8,334 nucleotides of DNA from positions 1-8,334 of the forward strand of contig CALCCX010000063.1 in assembly GCA_937900165.1 (NCBI GenBank), read 5' to 3'. The DNA is from an uncultured Acidimicrobiia bacterium. Lineage in GTDB: Bacteria; Actinomycetota; Acidimicrobiia; Spongiisociales; Spongiisociaceae. Positions 5,705 to 8,334 of the stretch are shown in pieces. The position numbers and the translations under genes are program-made. How positions within the stretch are numbered: position 1 is the stretch's first letter; each line of letters starts with the position of its first letter. The notes beneath the pieces were generated by a model that was given only the letters and a program-made list of their open reading frames with translations, was not told the origin of the DNA and did not search any database.

Positions 5705-6706
5705 TCACTTCAGCTGGCCGGCCCGGTTGCTGAGCTCTGCATGCATACCTTGGAAGGCCTCGACCCTGGGCATGAGGGACTTCTGTGTCTTCACCACGAC
5801 GCTGTAATTGGCGTCGACCACATTGGCGATCGGCGCCTCAGTGGTTTGAGAGAGCAGCTGGTAGGCATCCATCTGGTGAAGATCAAATAGTTCCTGGTAC
5901 CAGCGCACCATCTCCACCTGGGCGATGCGCCACGAGTCCTCCATGGGTCGCGAGGAACCGACCGCCATCCAGTAGTCGTCGTTCTCCAAACGGGGCCAAG
6001 CCGGCGCATTGCCCTTGATCAACTCGACGATGATCGTTGAGTTCATCGCTCCTTCTACGGCAGTTCCGCAGGCCTCGCCCTCGCCTTGGCGGTAGTGGCC
6101 ATCTCCCAGCGAGAAAAGCGCCCCCTCCTGGTTGACGCCCAGAAAGATCGTGGTTCCTGCCCTGACCTCCGGCGAATCCATATTGCCGCCAAAACGCTCA
6201 GGGACGAGGGAAGAACGCACTTCGCCGCCGGGCGGAGCGACTCCCACCGTCCCCAGCATTGGAGCAAGGGGAAGCTCGACCGCGAAGTCCCCGAAACGCG
6301 CCTCGAAGCCAACCATTCCTGCGTCCAGGTCGACTTCGTAGATCCACGTCGTGTCGGGGAGCGCCTCTTGTAGGTTGACCGTTCGGTCGGTTCCCGTCAG
6401 GCCGCCGAAGAACGGGATGGTTGCAGAGGCTCCCCAGGTGCGGGCGGGCGTGAGGTCGACAATGTGGATGGCCAACGTGTCGCCCGGCTCGGCACCTTCG
6501 ACATGAAACGGACCGGTCTGGGGATTCACGAAACGCAGATCGACCTTCTCACTCGACAGGTCGTGGATCGACTTCAAGGCATGGTTGAAGGCGTCTTCCG
6601 ACCAGAGCCGAAGCACAGATCCCGGTTCGATCCGCATCACGGGTTCCACCCCACCGAAGGTGTAGGCGTACTGCTCGCGATCCGGGGTGAACTCGACGAC
6701 GTTCAT
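5705..6706 (-). CDS. Acetamidase/formamidase family protein
   Basis: A 333-residue amidase of the FmdA/AmdA family, which hydrolyses small amides such as formamide or acetamide to the acid and ammonia; real substrates vary widely. Family marks in order are FNHAL (40-44), GPFHVEGAEPGDTLAIHI (65-82), FGGNMD (172-177), GVNQEGALFSLGDGHYRQGE (190-209) and EACGTAVE (211-218). Length and order fit the family. I choose ATG at 6704-6706 because the frame upstream (to 7132) is an antisense shadow of hisD. There is no Shine-Dalgarno sequence before it, but a TAGCAT box lies 7 nt upstream, so the mRNA may be leaderless. It is the first of three co-directional genes (amidase, SDR, ACAD), divergent from hisD. 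No signal peptide is visible, so it is probably cytoplasmic. Confidence 0.92.
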   Translation of the reverse strand: MNVVEFTPDREQYAYTFGGVEPVMRIEPGSVLRLWSEDAFNHALKSIHDLSSEKVDLRFVNPQTGPFHVEGAEPGDTLAIHIVDLTPARTWGASATIPFFGGLTGTDRTVNLQEALPDTTWIYEVDLDAGMVGFEARFGDFAVELPLAPMLGTVGVAPPGGEVRSSLVPERFGGNMDSPEVRAGTTIFLGVNQEGALFSLGDGHYRQGEGEACGTAVEGAMNSTIIVELIKGNAPAWPRLENDDYWMAVGSSRPMEDSWRIAQVEMVRWYQELFDLHQMDAYQLLSQTTEAPIANVVDANYSVVVKTQKSLMPRVEAFQGMHAELSNRAGQLK

Positions 6707-6713
6707 AACTCGG

Positions 6714-6719
6714 ATGCTA
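6714..6719 (-). promoter_or_regulatory. Possible -10 box for a leaderless amidase transcript
   Basis: On the minus strand TAGCAT ends 7 nt before the amidase ATG and fits the TANNNT pattern used by actinobacterial sigma factors. With no Shine-Dalgarno present, transcription could start at the A of the ATG itself. No good -35 is seen. This is inference from spacing. Confidence 0.35.
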
Positions 6720-6783
6720 CCGCCCAGCACCTGCCCTGGTCGGGGTGGAGCCCGCCAGTCCTGCGACAAGCATGCGAACCCAC

Positions 6784-6800
6784 GCGACTCGAAGAGTCGC
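6784..6800. repeat. Perfect hairpin, 7-bp stem, GAA loop
   Basis: GCGACTC-GAA-GAGTCGC is a perfect 7-bp inverted repeat in the hisD-amidase divergent region. It has the same GAA/TTC triloop as the hairpins at 3173, 3362, 3465 and 8182. It could be a member of a dispersed palindrome class or a regulator site. Confidence 0.6.
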
Positions 6801-6820
6801 CTTGTACCCTGGATTCCATA

Positions 6821-6836
6821 GGTCGCTATTGCGACC
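6821..6836. repeat. Perfect hairpin, 6-bp stem, TATT loop, in the hisD upstream region
   Basis: GGTCGC-TATT-GCGACC is a perfect 6-bp inverted repeat 51 bp before the hisD start. It could be an operator or a leader structure. There is no His-codon-rich leader peptide that would indicate attenuation. Confidence 0.5.
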
Positions 6837-6887
6837 GTTAGCGCCCCGAGAACGAAGGGTCGCCGGCACCACGTACGAAGGAAACCC

Positions 6888-8147
6888 ATGCGGATCGTTA
6901 CGAGCGCGGATGAAGTCGAGGTCTCCCCAGGACCTGTCTTGTCGCCAGAAGCAACTGAAACTGTTCGCCGGATCATCAACGACGTCAAGGAACGGGGCGA
7001 CGGGGCCTTGGTGGACCTGACCCGCAAGTTCGACGGTGCCGACGTCTCCGGACGCATCCTGATGACGGAAGATGAGGTCGCCGCGGCCGTAGACTCCGTC
7101 CCGGCAGATCTCAAGCGGACCATCGACGACACTGCGCATCGCCTCCGAAACCTTCACGAGCGTCAACTCCCGCAGGCTTGGAGCGATCGCCACGAGGGGG
7201 TCCGGTTCGGGGAGGTTGTCCGGCCCGTGGAATCTGCCGGGTGTTACGTCCCTGGAGGCCGGGCTGCGTATCCGTCGAGTGTGCTGATGACCGTGATCCC
7301 AGCCAGGGTTGCAGGGGTGAGCAGAGTGGTGGTCGCCACCCCTCCCCAAGAAGATGGCTCCGTTTCTCCCACCGTGCTTTACGCGGCCGAAGTCGCCGGC
7401 GCAGACGCTGTGTATCGGGTAGGAGGCGCCCAGGTGGTGGCTGCGTTGGCCTACGGGACAGAATCTATCGAGGCCGTTGCCATGATTGTGGGGCCGGGTG
7501 GTCTCTGGGTGACTGTCGCCAAGCGGGAAGTGGCCGGTCAGGTCGGAATCGATGGCCTGGCTGGACCATCAGAGTTGGCGATAGTTGCCGACGCCGGCGC
7601 TTCGCCTGAAGTGCTCGCTGCTGACCTGATTGCGCAAGCAGAACACGACCCTCAAGCTCGCACGACCTTTATCGCGCTCGACTCTGGGATGCTCGATCCC
7701 GTCAGAGTGGCATTGCAAAGGGCACTTGTCGCGTCGCCGAGGCGCGACATCGTCGCAGAGGCCCTGGAACACACGGTCGGTGTTGCCGTGCCAAGTGTCG
7801 AGGAGGCGGCAGCCTTGGTCGATCGCCTCGCGCCTGAACACCTCCAGATCGCCACCGTCGACCCGAGTGCGATCTTGGATTTGGTCCGGAATTTCGGTGC
7901 CGCCTTTCTGGGTGTGTCGACCCCAGTTCCGTTCGGTGACTATGGCGTGGGGTCCAACCATGTGCTCCCCACCTCGCGCACGGCCCGTTTTGCCTCCGGG
8001 CTCCGCTCTGCCGCCTTCGTGCGCGTCGCCTCGTTCGTCGAGGTCGATGAGACCGGTCTCGAACGGTTCGGCCCGGACGTAGAGCGTTTTGCCAACGCCG
8101 AAGGCCTTGCCGGTCACGCCCGCTCCAGCGCCATCCGCCGCGAGTAG
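6888..8147 (+). CDS. hisD: Histidinol dehydrogenase
   Basis: Catalyses the last two steps of histidine synthesis in the cytoplasm: L-histidinol to L-histidinal to L-histidine, with two NAD+ and a bound Zn2+. Complete at 419 residues (family about 420-440). The signature IDGLAGPSELAIVAD is at 221-235, CYVPGGRAAYPSS at 119-131, GGAQ at 179-182. Expected zinc ligands Gln250, His253, Asp351 and His410 and the catalytic pair Glu317-His318 (APEHLQ) are all present, each exactly nine positions below its E. coli HisD counterpart, so the enzyme should be active. Start ATG has AAGGA five bases upstream. It is transcribed divergently from the amidase cluster. hisC would often follow, but the contig ends 60 bp after the stop. 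HisD-like sulfopropanediol dehydrogenases are a remote alternative; the sequence looks like ordinary HisD. Confidence 0.95.
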   Translation: MRIVTSADEVEVSPGPVLSPEATETVRRIINDVKERGDGALVDLTRKFDGADVSGRILMTEDEVAAAVDSVPADLKRTIDDTAHRLRNLHERQLPQAWSDRHEGVRFGEVVRPVESAGCYVPGGRAAYPSSVLMTVIPARVAGVSRVVVATPPQEDGSVSPTVLYAAEVAGADAVYRVGGAQVVAALAYGTESIEAVAMIVGPGGLWVTVAKREVAGQVGIDGLAGPSELAIVADAGASPEVLAADLIAQAEHDPQARTTFIALDSGMLDPVRVALQRALVASPRRDIVAEALEHTVGVAVPSVEEAAALVDRLAPEHLQIATVDPSAILDLVRNFGAAFLGVSTPVPFGDYGVGSNHVLPTSRTARFASGLRSAAFVRVASFVEVDETGLERFGPDVERFANAEGLAGHARSSAIRRE

Positions 8148-8204
8148 CTGCCGGTTTTGGCCTTGCGGCCAAAGCCCTAACAGAGTTTGCTTCGCAAACT
8201 CTCG
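8144..8204. repeat. Dispersed hairpin element, copy 2
   Basis: It begins GTAGCTGCCG (8144-8153, overlapping the hisD TAG stop) and, after a 23-nt variable part, continues CTAACAGAGTTTGC-TTC-GCAAACTCTCG (8177-8204). It matches copy 1 at 3437-3485 in order and orientation. Copy 2 has a longer stem by one base pair and a different, hairpin-forming middle. The biological insert ends three bases after it, which fits an assembly stopping at a repeat. Confidence 0.65.
8153..8176 (+). terminator. Stem-loop just after hisD
   Basis: GGTTTTGGCC (8153-8162) pairs with GGCCAAAGCC (8167-8176) over 10 bp with one G-U pair around a TTGC loop, 5 nt after the stop. A second perfect 9-bp stem (8182-8190 with 8194-8202) follows. 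Two stem-loops right behind the stop suggest transcript ending or 3' protection. There is no T-run, so it is not a classical intrinsic terminator. Confidence 0.4.
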
Positions 8205-8207
8205 CCA

Positions 8208-8273
8208 AGATCGGAAGAGCACACGTCTGAACTCCAGTCACACTGATATATCTCGTATGCCGTCTTCTGCTTG
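8208..8273. other. Illumina P7 indexed adapter (right end)
   Basis: 8208-8241 is the TruSeq adapter arm beginning AGATCGGAAGAGCACACG, 8242-8249 is the index (ACTGATAT), and 8250-8273 is the P7 sequence ending TTCTGCTTG. It is the exact reverse complement of 115-180. It is synthetic; the last biological base is about 8207. Confidence 0.99.
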
Positions 8274-8334
8274 AAAAAAAAAAAAAAGCAAACTACTTAC
8301 ATTTCGTTCTATCTCGTCACCTTCGTCATCTCTT
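8274..8334. other. Poly-A and unplaced bases past the right adapter
   Basis: Fourteen A residues (8274-8287) follow the adapter, then 47 bases with no recognisable content. This is typical of base calls beyond the end of a short library molecule. It is not biological and should be trimmed. Confidence 0.9.

Larger units (their letters stand above)
6707..6887. promoter_or_regulatory. Divergent intergenic region between amidase gene and hisD
   Basis: These 181 bp must hold the promoters for the minus-strand amidase cluster and plus-strand hisD. Contents seen are a -10-like box for the amidase (6714-6719), a 7-bp hairpin (6784-6800), a 6-bp hairpin (6821-6836), and a good ribosome binding site AAGGA (6878-6882) five bases before the hisD ATG. 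No clear -35 box is visible for either direction. Confidence 0.5.

Noticed and set aside
6707..7132. N-terminal extension of the amidase by 142 residues
   Set aside because: The extension is antisense to the start of hisD and to the divergent promoter region; the family begins near the ATG at 6706.
6888..8147. hisD as a sulfopropanediol dehydrogenase-type HisD paralogue
   Set aside because: All zinc and catalytic residues keep a constant nine-residue offset from E. coli HisD, and no sulfonate genes are nearby.
115..8273. Long terminal inverted repeats of a transposon, linear plasmid or virus
   Set aside because: The repeats are base-for-base Illumina P7 adapter plus index, followed by poly-A type tails.

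Overview
This window looks like an assembled short-read (metagenome-type) contig, not an intact piece of one chromosome. Both ends run out of biological DNA into the same indexed Illumina P7 adapter (115-180 reading inward; 8208-8273 reading outward; identical 8-base index). Beyond the adapters lie a T-rich stretch on the left and poly-A plus unplaced bases on the right. The biological insert is about 181-8207, and it appears to be a chimera of two organisms.

Left part (181 to about 2793): a proteobacterial, probably gammaproteobacterial, purine-catabolism operon. It holds a 5'-truncated xanthine dehydrogenase molybdenum-binding subunit (xdhB type) followed 2 bp later by the start of puuD, the membrane-bound urate oxidase. 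Together they would take hypoxanthine/xanthine through urate to 5-hydroxyisourate.

Junction (about 2779-2796): the puuD reading frame passes without a break into the C-terminal nuclease half of NucS/EndoMS, the mismatch endonuclease found mainly in Actinomycetota and archaea. The switch falls on a D-L-L-C-R word that both families appear to encode at this point. This is the pattern expected of a false join at a shared short word, not of a real fusion gene.

Right part (about 2794-8207): actinobacterial DNA, perhaps Acidimicrobiia. It contains the nucS 3' end; a 445-bp gene-free interval full of short perfect hairpins; three minus-strand genes in transcription order (acetamidase/formamidase family protein, SDR oxidoreductase, atypical acyl-CoA dehydrogenase); a 181-bp divergent promoter region; and a complete plus-strand hisD. 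A dispersed hairpin element occurs at 3437-3485 and again at 8144-8204, just before the insert ends, which suggests both places come from the same genome. The three minus-strand genes look co-directional and possibly co-transcribed for catabolism of an unidentified amide or acyl substrate. hisD belongs to histidine biosynthesis and seems unrelated to them.

I found no credible new biological system. The most striking signals, a 66-bp perfect terminal inverted repeat and a urate-oxidase/nuclease fusion, are best explained as library and assembly artefacts. The most interesting genuine biology is the hairpin repeat family and the unassigned amidase-SDR-ACAD cluster.
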